A stretch of 64,000 nucleotides of DNA from Persicitalea jodogahamensis (GTDB lineage Bacteria > Bacteroidota > Bacteroidia > Cytophagales > Spirosomataceae): contig NZ_BMXF01000001.1 in the NCBI RefSeq assembly GCF_014651615.1, positions 1,273,731 through 1,337,730 on the forward strand. The letters are read 5' to 3'. The notes beneath the pieces were generated by a model. The model made no database searches. It was not told the DNA's origin and worked only from the letters and a program-made list of their open reading frames with translations. Below, piece by piece: positions 47,105 to 55,206 of this stretch (its first letter is position 1; every line of letters begins with the position of its first letter). The translations under genes were made by a program, and so were the position numbers.

Positions 47105-47774
47105 TATCGTATCGGTTGTCCCCCGGTTGATGGACAGTTTTTTCGCCCATTCGATCCTGAAAAGGGCGAGTGACAAAGGTCTTGTAGAAGTACATCTGCA
47201 TGACATTCGCGACTATGCCTCTGGAAAGAATAGGCAGGTGGACGATTACGCGTTTGGTGGTGGGGCGGGAATGGTTCTTCAAGTTGAACCCATAGCCCGT
47301 TGCCTTCGGTCGCTGCTGGCAGAACGGGCGTACGACGAAGTTATCTACCTGACTCCCGATGGTGAGCGTTTAGCCCAAAAAGCCGTCAATTCCCTTTCAC
47401 TCAAAAAAAATCTGATCCTGCTTTGCGGACATTACAAGGGGGTGGATCAACGCGTGCGCGATCTTTTTGTGACCAAGGAAATAAGCATCGGCGATTATGT
47501 CCTTTCCGGGGGAGAGCTGGCGGCAGCGGTTCTGGCTGATGCCATTATCAGGCTGATTCCCGGTGTTCTCAACGATGAAACATCCGCTCTTACCGATTCT
47601 TTTCAGGACGATCTTCTGGCGCCCCCCGTTTATACCCGACCCGCTGAATTCGAAGGGGTTGGCGTCCCTGAGGTGCTGCTGTCGGGCCATGAAGCCAACA
47701 TCGAAAAGTGGCGGATGCAGCAATCACTGGCGAACACCCGAACAAAAAGGCCTGATCTTCTGGGTGAAGAATGA
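47094..47774 (+). CDS. trmD: tRNA (guanine37-N1)-methyltransferase TrmD
   Basis: 226 residues. Methylates G37 of tRNAs, using SAM. The SPOUT-knot motifs are present: [22 protein letters not shown] (~43-64), [14 protein letters not shown] (~105-118), [16 protein letters not shown] (~128-143) and the C-terminal [13 protein letters not shown] motif. Its start overlaps rimM by 11 nt, the usual rpsP-rimM-trmD arrangement; rplS, which often follows, is absent. Confidence 0.96.
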   Translation: MRIDIVSVVPRLMDSFFAHSILKRASDKGLVEVHLHDIRDYASGKNRQVDDYAFGGGAGMVLQVEPIARCLRSLLAERAYDEVIYLTPDGERLAQKAVNSLSLKKNLILLCGHYKGVDQRVRDLFVTKEISIGDYVLSGGELAAAVLADAIIRLIPGVLNDETSALTDSFQDDLLAPPVYTRPAEFEGVGVPEVLLSGHEANIEKWRMQQSLANTRTKRPDLLGEE

Positions 47775-48013
47775 TTGCTTGCGACGGTAGCACTAATGGC
47801 TAAAACTACCCTTTTGTGTATGTGACAGAGCGAGAAGAGCCATTGCAGTCGGTTCATATGAGGATTTTCCTTAAATTGGACTGTCAACACAAAACTCATG
47901 GACAGCCTCAAACCCAGGATGGCTACCTGATACACTACTATCACGCGCTAAGTATGGAAACTACCACTACTCCGATTTTCTCTGATAGCAATGCTGAGTC
48001 GATGAGCGGAAGG

Positions 48014-49282
48014 ATGAAGCTTTCAAAATTTGGGCTTTATCAGCGTCGATTATCAAGAGTCATTTTTGCGGCTCTGGGATTGGTAACAATGGTCCATTTT
48101 CAAGCTTTGGCCGCTAGTGTAGGCGGCTATGTTTATTGCGACAAAAATCAAAATGGCAGTTACGATATAGGTGAAGGCTTGCAGGTGCCTGGTTTGGAAG
48201 TTAAATTTTTCAGGAAGAACTCCGACGAACTGATCACATCCACTACCACTGATCACACGGGGAAGTACATAACTGAATCTGTACCCGATAACACTGATAT
48301 AGACGTCAAGGTAGTTTACCAAAATGCCACGTACCTGGCAACCGACTTATCGTCATTGTCAGCCGCCCATATTAAAGTCATCTGCACATCGACCAGCTGT
48401 GGAGAGGCTCCTGTGGTTTCGGTGAATAAAGAAGGCGATCTCAGCTGCGACCAAAATGCAATAAAAATTACAGCATCAGCCACGCCTAGTGAAGGGGCTA
48501 ACTACGACTGGGTTATTCCGAATGGTGCGGATGACCCCGGGGACACAGACTCTTTTTTTGCTTCAATTGCCGGGGTGTATACCGTTACGGTAAAGTACAG
48601 CCTCAACGATTGCATTGCATCGAATAGCGTCACTGTTACGAGAGACGAGACCGAGTGCTGTCTCACGATCTCGGATCCTGCCCCCACTGACCTAAAAGCC
48701 ATTTGTGAAGGAGAAAGTGTCAATTTTTCTGTAAAAACCGATCCTCCGCCCCCAGTGGAGATTGGTTGGGTGCGGTTCGATTCCGAAGTGGACGATCCGT
48801 ATACAGCCGAAGGCAATGGAAAAACTTATCTGGGTTCGGCAAAGCCATCGGGGGGCTTCGCCTCAGTTGCCTCCAATGATTTTCCAGCAGTAGCCGGTAG
48901 CGTTAAAACTTACTACGTTTATGCCTGTTTTAAATATGCCTCACCATACTGCAAGGGCTTTGTCAAGTACCAGGTAGACGTTCTTAAGCCGAAAGTTAGG
49001 GCGATGGGAGGCTCGTTCTCATGCCCGATTACATCGGCGCAGTTAACAGCAACCGGCACTCCGGAAGCAGGCGTCGTTTCTTCCTATGCCTGGACGGGAC
49101 CTGCCGGTTTTACCAGCGATTCCCAAAATCCATTGGTGACGGCAGCCGGTGATTACGAAGTCACCTATTCGGTAACCAAAGGTGAGAAAACTTGTACGGT
49201 CTCTGACACGGCAATCATCGATTGCTGCCCGGTGGGTATTTGTGTGCCCCTTGTCATTCACAGGACCCGTTCTGGCAAGTAA
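48014..49282 (+). CDS. Secreted SdrD-B/PKD-type surface protein with cysteine-rich C-terminus
   Basis: 422 residues from the ATG at 48014, chosen because it gives a signal peptide (VIFAALGLVTMVHFQALAA); in-frame ATGs at 47954 and 48002 are possible. The mature protein starts with an SdrD B-like domain (GGYVYCDKNQNGSYDIGEGL ..., residues ~35-110) and continues with three PKD/Ig-like domains containing paired cysteines (e.g. YTVTVKYSLNDC, YVYACFKYASPYC). The end, IDCCPVGICVPLVIHRTRSGK, closely matches the end of the gene at the left edge of the window. I infer a shared anchoring or sorting signal. 239 nt lie between trmD and this start, with only a weak hairpin. Confidence 0.75.
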   Translation: MKLSKFGLYQRRLSRVIFAALGLVTMVHFQALAASVGGYVYCDKNQNGSYDIGEGLQVPGLEVKFFRKNSDELITSTTTDHTGKYITESVPDNTDIDVKVVYQNATYLATDLSSLSAAHIKVICTSTSCGEAPVVSVNKEGDLSCDQNAIKITASATPSEGANYDWVIPNGADDPGDTDSFFASIAGVYTVTVKYSLNDCIASNSVTVTRDETECCLTISDPAPTDLKAICEGESVNFSVKTDPPPPVEIGWVRFDSEVDDPYTAEGNGKTYLGSAKPSGGFASVASNDFPAVAGSVKTYYVYACFKYASPYCKGFVKYQVDVLKPKVRAMGGSFSCPITSAQLTATGTPEAGVVSSYAWTGPAGFTSDSQNPLVTAAGDYEVTYSVTKGEKTCTVSDTAIIDCCPVGICVPLVIHRTRSGK

Positions 49283-49304
49283 TAAACAAAAGCTGAATCT
49301 GTAA

Positions 49305-49348
49305 AAAAGCGCGGACTGTTATCGTTTCTGATAGTAGTTCGCGCTTTT
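49305..49348 (+). terminator. Hairpin terminator after the surface-protein gene
   Basis: Arms 49305-49317 and 49336-49348 pair over 13 positions with one G-T wobble (AAAAGCGCGGACT/AGTTCGCGCTTTT); the loop can form a short inner stem. Confidence 0.8.
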
Positions 49349-49415
49349 CTTCTATGCAAGACGGATATTGAGCTTTACACTATTTTTCAAGGCGCTCTGC
49401 CCATCAAATTAAACA

Positions 49416-50348
49416 ATGAGAAAGTACGCTTTTCTGCTAATCTTTAGCCTCATAAACATGGGCAATTTTCGTGCTCAGCCCCTGAATATTGAAGGTACTC
49501 GCACCGACAAAGCCCTGACCCAAAAAATAGCTGACGCTTTGAAAGGCTTTCATGGTGAGGTTGGGGTTTATGTTCGGAACTTGCGTACCAACCGCATCGT
49601 GGAGATCAGGGCCGATACTATTTTCCCTACCGCCAGCATGGTGAAAGTACCTATTCTGTGCGGCGTATTTGACAAGTTATCCAAAGGGGAACTCCAATAT
49701 GACCAAGTTCTGACGTACCGTGATTCGCTGCATTATGACGACGGCGTAGTTGGGTCGTTGCGTGACAGTGCGCAGATCCCGCTCCCTTACGTACTGATGC
49801 TTATGGAAACGCTCTCGGATAATACAGGCAGCCTGTGGATGCAGTCCCTGGCGGGCGGTGGGCAAAAGATCAACGAATGGCTCGCCTCCTACGGTTTTGA
49901 AAATACTCGCGTCAATTCCCGTACGCCCGGCCGACAGGAGGCGCAAAAAACCTACGGCTGGGGCCAAACTACCCCTCGGGAGATGGCCGAACTCGTTGCT
50001 ATGATCCGTGCCGGTAAGATTATCAGCCCTGCCGTAAGCGAGCGGATGTACCGCCTGCTGGGGCGGCAATTCTGGGACGGAGATGGTTTATCCCAAATCC
50101 CGCCAACCATTCAGGTGATCGCAAAAAATGGAGCCGTCAATCAGGCCAAGTCGGAGGTGGTGTTGGTTCACGCTCCGCACGGCGATTACGTCTTCTGCAT
50201 TACCACAAAAAATCAGATTGACGACCGGTGGCAGCCCGATAACGAAGGTCGCGTGCTCCTGCGCACCGTCTCCCGCCTGATCTGGAACCATTACGAACCC
50301 AAATACAGCTGGCAACCTCTGGAAGGTTCGTCTAGGTGGCAGTATTGA
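49416..50348 (+). CDS. Class A beta-lactamase-like serine hydrolase
   Basis: 310 residues with a signal peptide (MRKYAFLLIFSLINMGNFRAQ). The fold matches class A beta-lactamases: SxxK is S74-M-V-K77 (TASMVKVP), the SDN motif is S134-D135-N136 (LSDNTGS), and the KTG box reads K237-N238-G239. The glutamate that activates the deacylating water (Glu166 in TEM) has no obvious equivalent in the PGRQEAQKTYGWGQTTP stretch. It may therefore be a D-Ala-D-Ala-acting or other acyl-transferring hydrolase rather than a true beta-lactamase. It is monocistronic. Confidence 0.78.
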   Translation: MRKYAFLLIFSLINMGNFRAQPLNIEGTRTDKALTQKIADALKGFHGEVGVYVRNLRTNRIVEIRADTIFPTASMVKVPILCGVFDKLSKGELQYDQVLTYRDSLHYDDGVVGSLRDSAQIPLPYVLMLMETLSDNTGSLWMQSLAGGGQKINEWLASYGFENTRVNSRTPGRQEAQKTYGWGQTTPREMAELVAMIRAGKIISPAVSERMYRLLGRQFWDGDGLSQIPPTIQVIAKNGAVNQAKSEVVLVHAPHGDYVFCITTKNQIDDRWQPDNEGRVLLRTVSRLIWNHYEPKYSWQPLEGSSRWQY

Positions 50349-50414
50349 CTCAATGAAACGTGTTGATTGATACGGATGTGGAGCAATTCATCACTGATCA
50401 ATCATCTCTCATCA

Positions 50415-51464
50415 TTACTTTTTCTCCCGCTTCGTGAAATACTCATTCACATCTTTGTACCCCTCTTTAACATCCCGCTCGTGGGTGCTGAGGCCCGCCT
50501 GGTGAAATATTTCGTGGTAGGCCTTTTTGGCGGCTTGCCCGGCGTCGTCATTATCGAACCAAAAGCAAACTTCAAACCGCCGAAAGAGTTTGGCCCATTG
50601 TTTTTTGAACATCGTCACGCTACCCAGGCTCACAGCGGGCATTCCCTGCTGTACCAGCGTGATGCAGTCAAAAGCACCTTCGGTGAGGTACACAATCTTC
50701 CCGGTCTTTATTTTGGGTAAAAGGTCACTGTTGAAAAGTGGAATGGGTACTCCGCCCAAAAACTGGTACCGGGGCGTCCGGTCCGTGGGAGTACCCACAA
50801 TACGGCCTTGAAGGAATACGATCCGCTCCTTTTGATAGTAGGGAATGATAATCGGGTGTTTGTAAAACACGAGGTTGTCTTTCTCGTTGTAAAGTCCGCT
50901 CTCGCGCAAATCCGCCGCTGCAAAACGTGTCCGCATGTAGTGGTTGACATTGTGGTAGTCTTTCACCACAAAAATCCCGAAGTTGCGAAGCGTGTAGTCC
51001 GCAAAACCCCGCTCTTTTAGGTACGCACTGCATTGCTGCGAAACCTCCGACTCAGCCTGCGAATCGCAGTATTCCTTAAAAGTCTCATAAATTTCCGTGT
51101 GAACTTCGTGGTACTCATACTCCTTCGTATCGGGCAAGCGGTCAGCAGAAATTTCGGGTCTTGATGCGAACTCTCGTGGAGGAGGGACAGCCCGTCTCTC
51201 ATAGCCCGGCACGTAGTGAAACGCCAACTCGTGCATGGCCTTCGTGTATTCCAATTGACAGAACCCTGCGTAGAAATGAATTACGTCTCCGTGCTGCCCG
51301 CAACCAAAGCAGTAGTACGTATTTGTGTTGGGATAAAGATAAAGTGAAGGAGTTTTCTCCGTGTGAAACGGACAAAGAATTCTTCGGTGTTCATGAATTT
51401 TTAATCCCAAACCCTGCACGACCTGTAAAATATCGACCTTACGCGTTTCTTCCAGAATGTTCAT
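50415..51464 (-). CDS. Short DnaG-like primase: CHC2 zinc finger plus TOPRIM
   Basis: 349 residues from the ATG at 51464. The zinc finger is C31-H34-C52-C55 (CPFHTEKTPSLYLY ... YYCFGCG), matching CHC2 of DnaG. A helical middle region is followed by a TOPRIM domain with E262 (YLTEGAFDCITL) and the metal-binding D304-N305-D306 (FWFDNDDAGQAA). The helicase-interacting C-terminal domain of DnaG (usual total ~600 residues) is missing. The housekeeping primase should be elsewhere. It lies downstream of the atp cluster, separated from it by a terminator. No integrase, relaxase or phage gene is near. Confidence 0.8.
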   Translation of the reverse strand: MNILEETRKVDILQVVQGLGLKIHEHRRILCPFHTEKTPSLYLYPNTNTYYCFGCGQHGDVIHFYAGFCQLEYTKAMHELAFHYVPGYERRAVPPPREFASRPEISADRLPDTKEYEYHEVHTEIYETFKEYCDSQAESEVSQQCSAYLKERGFADYTLRNFGIFVVKDYHNVNHYMRTRFAAADLRESGLYNEKDNLVFYKHPIIIPYYQKERIVFLQGRIVGTPTDRTPRYQFLGGVPIPLFNSDLLPKIKTGKIVYLTEGAFDCITLVQQGMPAVSLGSVTMFKKQWAKLFRRFEVCFWFDNDDAGQAAKKAYHEIFHQAGLSTHERDVKEGYKDVNEYFTKREKK

Positions 51465-51518
51465 CGCGGGTACTCTAAGCTTACAAAACAACTATCGCTT
51501 AACAAACTACCAAATAAA

Positions 51519-51549
51519 AAAGACTTCGCCGCAATGCAGCAAAGTCTTT
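51519..51549 (-). terminator. Terminator closing the atp cluster
   Basis: On the - strand AAAGACTT-TGCTGC, loop ATT, GCGGCG-AAGTCTTT: a 14-bp stem with two G-T wobbles, ending in a T6 run. It lies just beyond the atpH stop and ahead of the primase gene. Confidence 0.85.
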
Positions 51550-51577
51550 CAAACTATTAAGATAAAAAGTAAAGTCT

Positions 51578-52114
51578 TTAATCGATTAGTTCGAGTTTAA
51601 GCTCGTTCAGGCGGCTTTTCAGGGAAGCATCAATCTGGCGATCACCCACACGTAATATATAGCCGCCGATGAGTTTTTCCTCCACTCTTTCTTCCAGTTC
51701 CACCGTTTTGCCCGTAGCATCCGCAACAATCTTATTGAATTGTTCCCGAAGCTCCGTGTTCAGTGGAATTGTGGTCGTAATCGTGGCTTTCTGAATGCCT
51801 TTGTATGAATTATACTGGGTAATGAATTCTGTAGCAATTTCGTCGAGAATAGATTCCCGATTTTTGCGAGTGATGATCTCGAAAATAGAGTATGAAACAG
51901 GATCTACCCTATCCTTGAAAATGGCATTCAGGATTCCCAATTTCTTTTCGTGGCGAACAACCGGGCTTTTCAGAGCCAGCATCAGGCCACGGTTAGCCTT
52001 CGCCGTATCCCGGAACAACAACATGTCCTGATATACGGTTTCTACCACTTTTCTTTCCTCGGCCAGTTCGATGAGCGACTTGGCGTATCGGGTGGCTACG
52101 GTTCCTACTGACAT
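51578..52114 (-). CDS. atpH: ATP synthase F1 delta subunit
   Basis: 178 residues. Part of the peripheral stalk joining F1 to subunit b. Family features: VATRYAKSLIELAEERKVVETVYQD at the start (N-terminal helical domain), ILNAIFKDRVDPVSYSIFEIITRKNR in the middle, and the C-terminal VEERVEEKLIGGYILRVGDRQIDASLKSRLNEL signature, split here for length. It is the last gene of the cluster; atpA and atpG, which usually follow it, are absent and a strong terminator takes their place. Confidence 0.93.
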   Translation of the reverse strand: MSVGTVATRYAKSLIELAEERKVVETVYQDMLLFRDTAKANRGLMLALKSPVVRHEKKLGILNAIFKDRVDPVSYSIFEIITRKNRESILDEIATEFITQYNSYKGIQKATITTTIPLNTELREQFNKIVADATGKTVELEERVEEKLIGGYILRVGDRQIDASLKSRLNELKLELID

Positions 52115-52187
52115 TTATTTAGTGGAAAATTGATGGTTGACAGTTGATAGTGCAGGCGTGTTTGCCGGGCAAACCAATGTGGATTGC

Positions 52188-52682
52188 TTAGTTCAAACGG
52201 GCACTCGAGGCCAGGTCGGCAATTAGTTTTTCCTGCGCGGTCTTATCTTGTAATTCGCGGTGCAACACCTTTTCGGCGATCTGAAGCGAAAGAGTAGCCA
52301 CTTCTTCCTTCATTTTGGAAATAGCAGCCTGCTGTTCATTGTGAATGGTTTCGCGGGCACTGTCGATCATTTTCTGACCTTCTGCAATAGCTTTATCCTT
52401 AGCTTCCTGCACCATGCGCTCGGAGGCTTCCTTCGCTTCACGAATGATTTTGTCGCGGGCAGCGTTGGCTTCAGCGACCATGTTGGCGTTATCAGCCTTC
52501 AGTTTGGCCATTTCAGCCTTGGTTTGCTCGGCCAGGTCCAGTGCACCCTGGATTTCGCGCTCACGATCGTTCAGACCGTTGATGATAGGTTTCCAGGCAA
52601 AAGCACGGAGTATCCACACTAGAAGTAAAAATACGACTAGCATCCAGAAAATCAGGCCGATGGCGGGGGTAAGTAGTGACAT
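52188..52682 (-). CDS. atpF: ATP synthase F0 subunit b
   Basis: 164 residues. Peripheral stalk. One N-terminal transmembrane helix (LIFWMLVVFLLLVWILRAFAW, ~10-30), then a long charged helix (~40-160) with AEQTKAEMAKLKADNANMVA and QQAAISKMKEEVATLSLQIAEKVL. Length is typical. It follows atpE after a 193-nt gap that contains a strong hairpin, and precedes atpH by 73 nt. Confidence 0.93.
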   Translation of the reverse strand: MSLLTPAIGLIFWMLVVFLLLVWILRAFAWKPIINGLNDREREIQGALDLAEQTKAEMAKLKADNANMVAEANAARDKIIREAKEASERMVQEAKDKAIAEGQKMIDSARETIHNEQQAAISKMKEEVATLSLQIAEKVLHRELQDKTAQEKLIADLASSARLN

Positions 52683-52774
52683 TTCTTAAATGATGAATGA
52701 TGATTGATGAATGAGTATCGCTTACTTCCGATCTTCGATTCAACTCAAATGTTCAATTACTTTTTTTCAAAAAT

Positions 52775-52799
52775 CCGCGGGAGCCTATCGCTCCCGCGG
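52775..52799 (-). promoter_or_regulatory. Strong GC-rich hairpin between atpE and atpF
   Basis: Arms 52775-52784 and 52790-52799 (CCGCGGGAGC/GCTCCCGCGG) pair perfectly around a 5-nt loop. On the - strand it is followed by ATTTTTG, a partial T tract. Its position directly after atpE suits an mRNA-stability or partial-termination element that raises subunit c over the downstream subunits. Confidence 0.6.
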
Positions 52800-52875
52800 G
52801 GTAGTACTTTGAACCTGTTCCGGCAGCCTAATGCGTGGGGAAGTGAGCAGTTCGGGATTGTGCTTTGCTAATCTT

Positions 52876-53151
<276 letters not shown>

Positions 53152-53239
53152 TTAGATATATAGAATTGAAAAAAAGAATTGCAAAAACCGGATACTGAGA
53201 TTATAGTGATTATAACTGATTGGCCATCACACTATGGAA

Positions 53240-54325
53240 TCACATGCCGTGATCCGCCTCATGGTTGTCCTCGATGGCGCTACCAATGTACATTGCCGAA
53301 AGCAGCGTGAAAATGAATGCCTGAATGAAGGCTACCATGATCTCGATAAAGTTCATGAACAGCGCAAAGGCCGACACAACGGGTGCTACGAAAATGCTTT
53401 TAAAAATAAAGATCAGACCAAATAAGCTCAGCAGTATGATGTGGCCCGCCGTCATGTTGGCGAAGAGCCGGATCATCAGCGAGAAAGGTTTCATGAACAC
53501 ACCGACTATCTCGACCGGAATCATGATCGGCAATAGTGCCAGGGGCACACCGGTAGGCTTCACCAGGTGCATCCAGTAGTGCTTGTTGGAATTGAAGTGG
53601 ACGATCAGAAAAGTGATCACAGCCAGCGTCATGGTGATGGCGATATTGCCCGTCACGTTGGCAGCGCCGGGCAGCAGACCCAGCAGGTTATTGACCAGGA
53701 TGAAGAAGAACAGCGTCAACATGTACGGAAGGTACTTCTGGTAGTTTGGGCCGATGTTGGGCTTCACTACTTCGTCACGGATAAAAAGTATCAGTACTTC
53801 CATGGCCGACTGGAAACCGCGCGGTGCTTTGCCTTTGCGATTGTTGTAGGCGCTGGCTACACTACCAAAGATCAGCACCAGAATAATGGCACTCAGCAGC
53901 ATGGACGCTACATTCTTGGTAATTGAAAGGTCGTAAACGGTACGGCTTTCGTCAGCTGGGACGATTTCTTCCGAATCACCGTGAATAAGGTGGTAACCCT
54001 GATACTCGTGGTCGTTGTTATGGAATTTGGAAGACATAAATACTTCCAGACCGCGGTCGGGTGAGTACAGAATGACGGGCAAAGGCAGCACGACACCGTG
54101 AGCAAATTCCCATTCGTGGGAATCGGCGATGTGGTGCATAATCATCTCACCGATGTTGAAGTCTTCTTCGTTCTCTTCCAGCCGGTGTTCTAGTTCATGC
54201 TCGGCGGCGTTGACTTCTTCGGCCACGCTATCGTGGTCGGCTTGGGCAAAGCTTCGTAATGGGCTGGAAATCAATAAAGCAGCAACGAAGACGTAGGATA
54301 AAAAACGGCGAATGGGTGTCGACAT
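53240..54325 (-). CDS. atpB: ATP synthase F0 subunit a, with signal peptide
   Basis: 361 residues from the ATG at 54325 (an ATG at 54334 is three codons upstream). An N-terminal signal sequence (YVFVAALLISSPLRSFAQ) precedes a ~100-residue acidic extension (EEVNAAEHELEHRLEENEED) and then the five- or six-helix core. The conserved arginine lies in MIRLFANMTAGH, and the last helix has EIMVAFIQAFIFTLLSAMYIG. A cleaved signal and long periplasmic extension on subunit a are typical of Bacteroidota. Confidence 0.93.
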   Translation of the reverse strand: MSTPIRRFLSYVFVAALLISSPLRSFAQADHDSVAEEVNAAEHELEHRLEENEEDFNIGEMIMHHIADSHEWEFAHGVVLPLPVILYSPDRGLEVFMSSKFHNNDHEYQGYHLIHGDSEEIVPADESRTVYDLSITKNVASMLLSAIILVLIFGSVASAYNNRKGKAPRGFQSAMEVLILFIRDEVVKPNIGPNYQKYLPYMLTLFFFILVNNLLGLLPGAANVTGNIAITMTLAVITFLIVHFNSNKHYWMHLVKPTGVPLALLPIMIPVEIVGVFMKPFSLMIRLFANMTAGHIILLSLFGLIFIFKSIFVAPVVSAFALFMNFIEIMVAFIQAFIFTLLSAMYIGSAIEDNHEADHGM

Positions 54326-54347
54326 AAATAGCATAGGTACGCAGGGG

Positions 54348-54710
54348 TCACGAATCGCGGCGCAAGGTACGATATAAACCGTATATTTCAAAAATCGTGT
54401 AAAATAAATAGAGTGCAAAAAAGTTGGCGATAAAGATCGGTGCGTTATTGACGCCAAAGTAGAAGGCGACTGCCACAAACGCGATGCACAGCAAAAGCCT
54501 CGCCACGACCGTCGAAAGGTAAAATTCAACGAATTTGTCCCTTTTATTCCTGAAACCGAACTCCATCAGGCGATGAATCAGAAATGAAATCGCGAGGAAG
54601 AACAGAATCATGTACTTAGCCCAGGGATGAACATAGAAGCCGTAGCCATAATGCTCGACTAAGAAAAATGCAATTCCAAGAACTAAAGTTAGTAGTATAC
54701 TGCGAAGCAT
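54348..54710 (-). CDS. AtpI-like membrane protein in the atp cluster
   Basis: 120 residues from the ATG at 54710. Four hydrophobic helices (LTLVLGIAFFLVE, YMILFFLAISFLI, LLLCIAFVAVAFYFG, FFALYLFYTIFEIYGLY). No motif identifies it firmly; position between atpZ/I and atpB and the topology point to an AtpI-like accessory protein for F0 assembly. The start was chosen because in-frame upstream sequence overlaps the region just beyond the atpZ/I gene and is Arg/Lys-rich. Confidence 0.65.
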   Translation of the reverse strand: MLRSILLTLVLGIAFFLVEHYGYGFYVHPWAKYMILFFLAISFLIHRLMEFGFRNKRDKFVEFYLSTVVARLLLCIAFVAVAFYFGVNNAPIFIANFFALYLFYTIFEIYGLYRTLRRDS

Positions 54711-54786
54711 GGAGTAAGCAGACGCGCCCGCCCGTTTTTTGCGAGGGCAAAGGTACGGCTTTCCCGGCAAATGGGCCAGGTAGTGT

Positions 54787-54984
54787 TCACTCTTTCGTGG
54801 CCGACTTTATAAATAGGTATAACGACCCGGCAATGGAGAGGAGCGACAACACCAGCGTCCAGACGGGAATTTTGTTTTGCTGCCACTCGTCAAGTTTATA
54901 GCCTCCGTACGTGAACAAGACAATAGTGCCCAACATTTGAAAGGCAAGGCCTGAGTATTTGGCGTAATTATTGGTGTTTTTCAT
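54787..54984 (-). CDS. AtpZ/AtpI family small membrane protein
   Basis: 65 residues from the ATG at 54984 (MKNTNNYAKYSGLAFQML). Two transmembrane helices; the first carries the AtpZ/AtpI-type GLAFQMLGTIVLFTYGGYKLDEW pattern with a conserved acidic residue at its end. Such proteins help ring assembly or transport Mg2+/Ca2+ with AtpI. It is the first gene of the leftward atp cluster, 202-222 nt from the divergent sprE start. Confidence 0.78.
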   Translation of the reverse strand: MKNTNNYAKYSGLAFQMLGTIVLFTYGGYKLDEWQQNKIPVWTLVLSLLSIAGSLYLFIKSATKE

Positions 54985-55206
54985 TTTTGAGGAAAAGGCA
55001 AAGCGATGAGGATACAACGTGACAAAGCAGGGAAAGAACCTGTGAAAGTGGAATAATGCTCGGAACATGTTTCTCGCTTTGTGCATTCATCACTCTGAAA
55101 AGCAGCAGCGAACCGCCTTTGTCCCATCTTTTCAATACGGATAACGAAACTTTGACGTTTTATCACTAAAATTGACCCCTGTTTATTGTTAAGTAAGACC
55201 TCCTTT

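Noticed and set aside
47775-48013. RNA gene or riboswitch in the trmD-surface protein gap
   Set aside because: Only a weak 5-bp stem near 47780-47810; no known RNA motif recognised.
50415-51464. Primase as a sign of an integrated plasmid or phage
   Set aside because: No integrase, relaxase, transposase, tRNA target or direct repeats nearby, and base composition looks like the neighbours.
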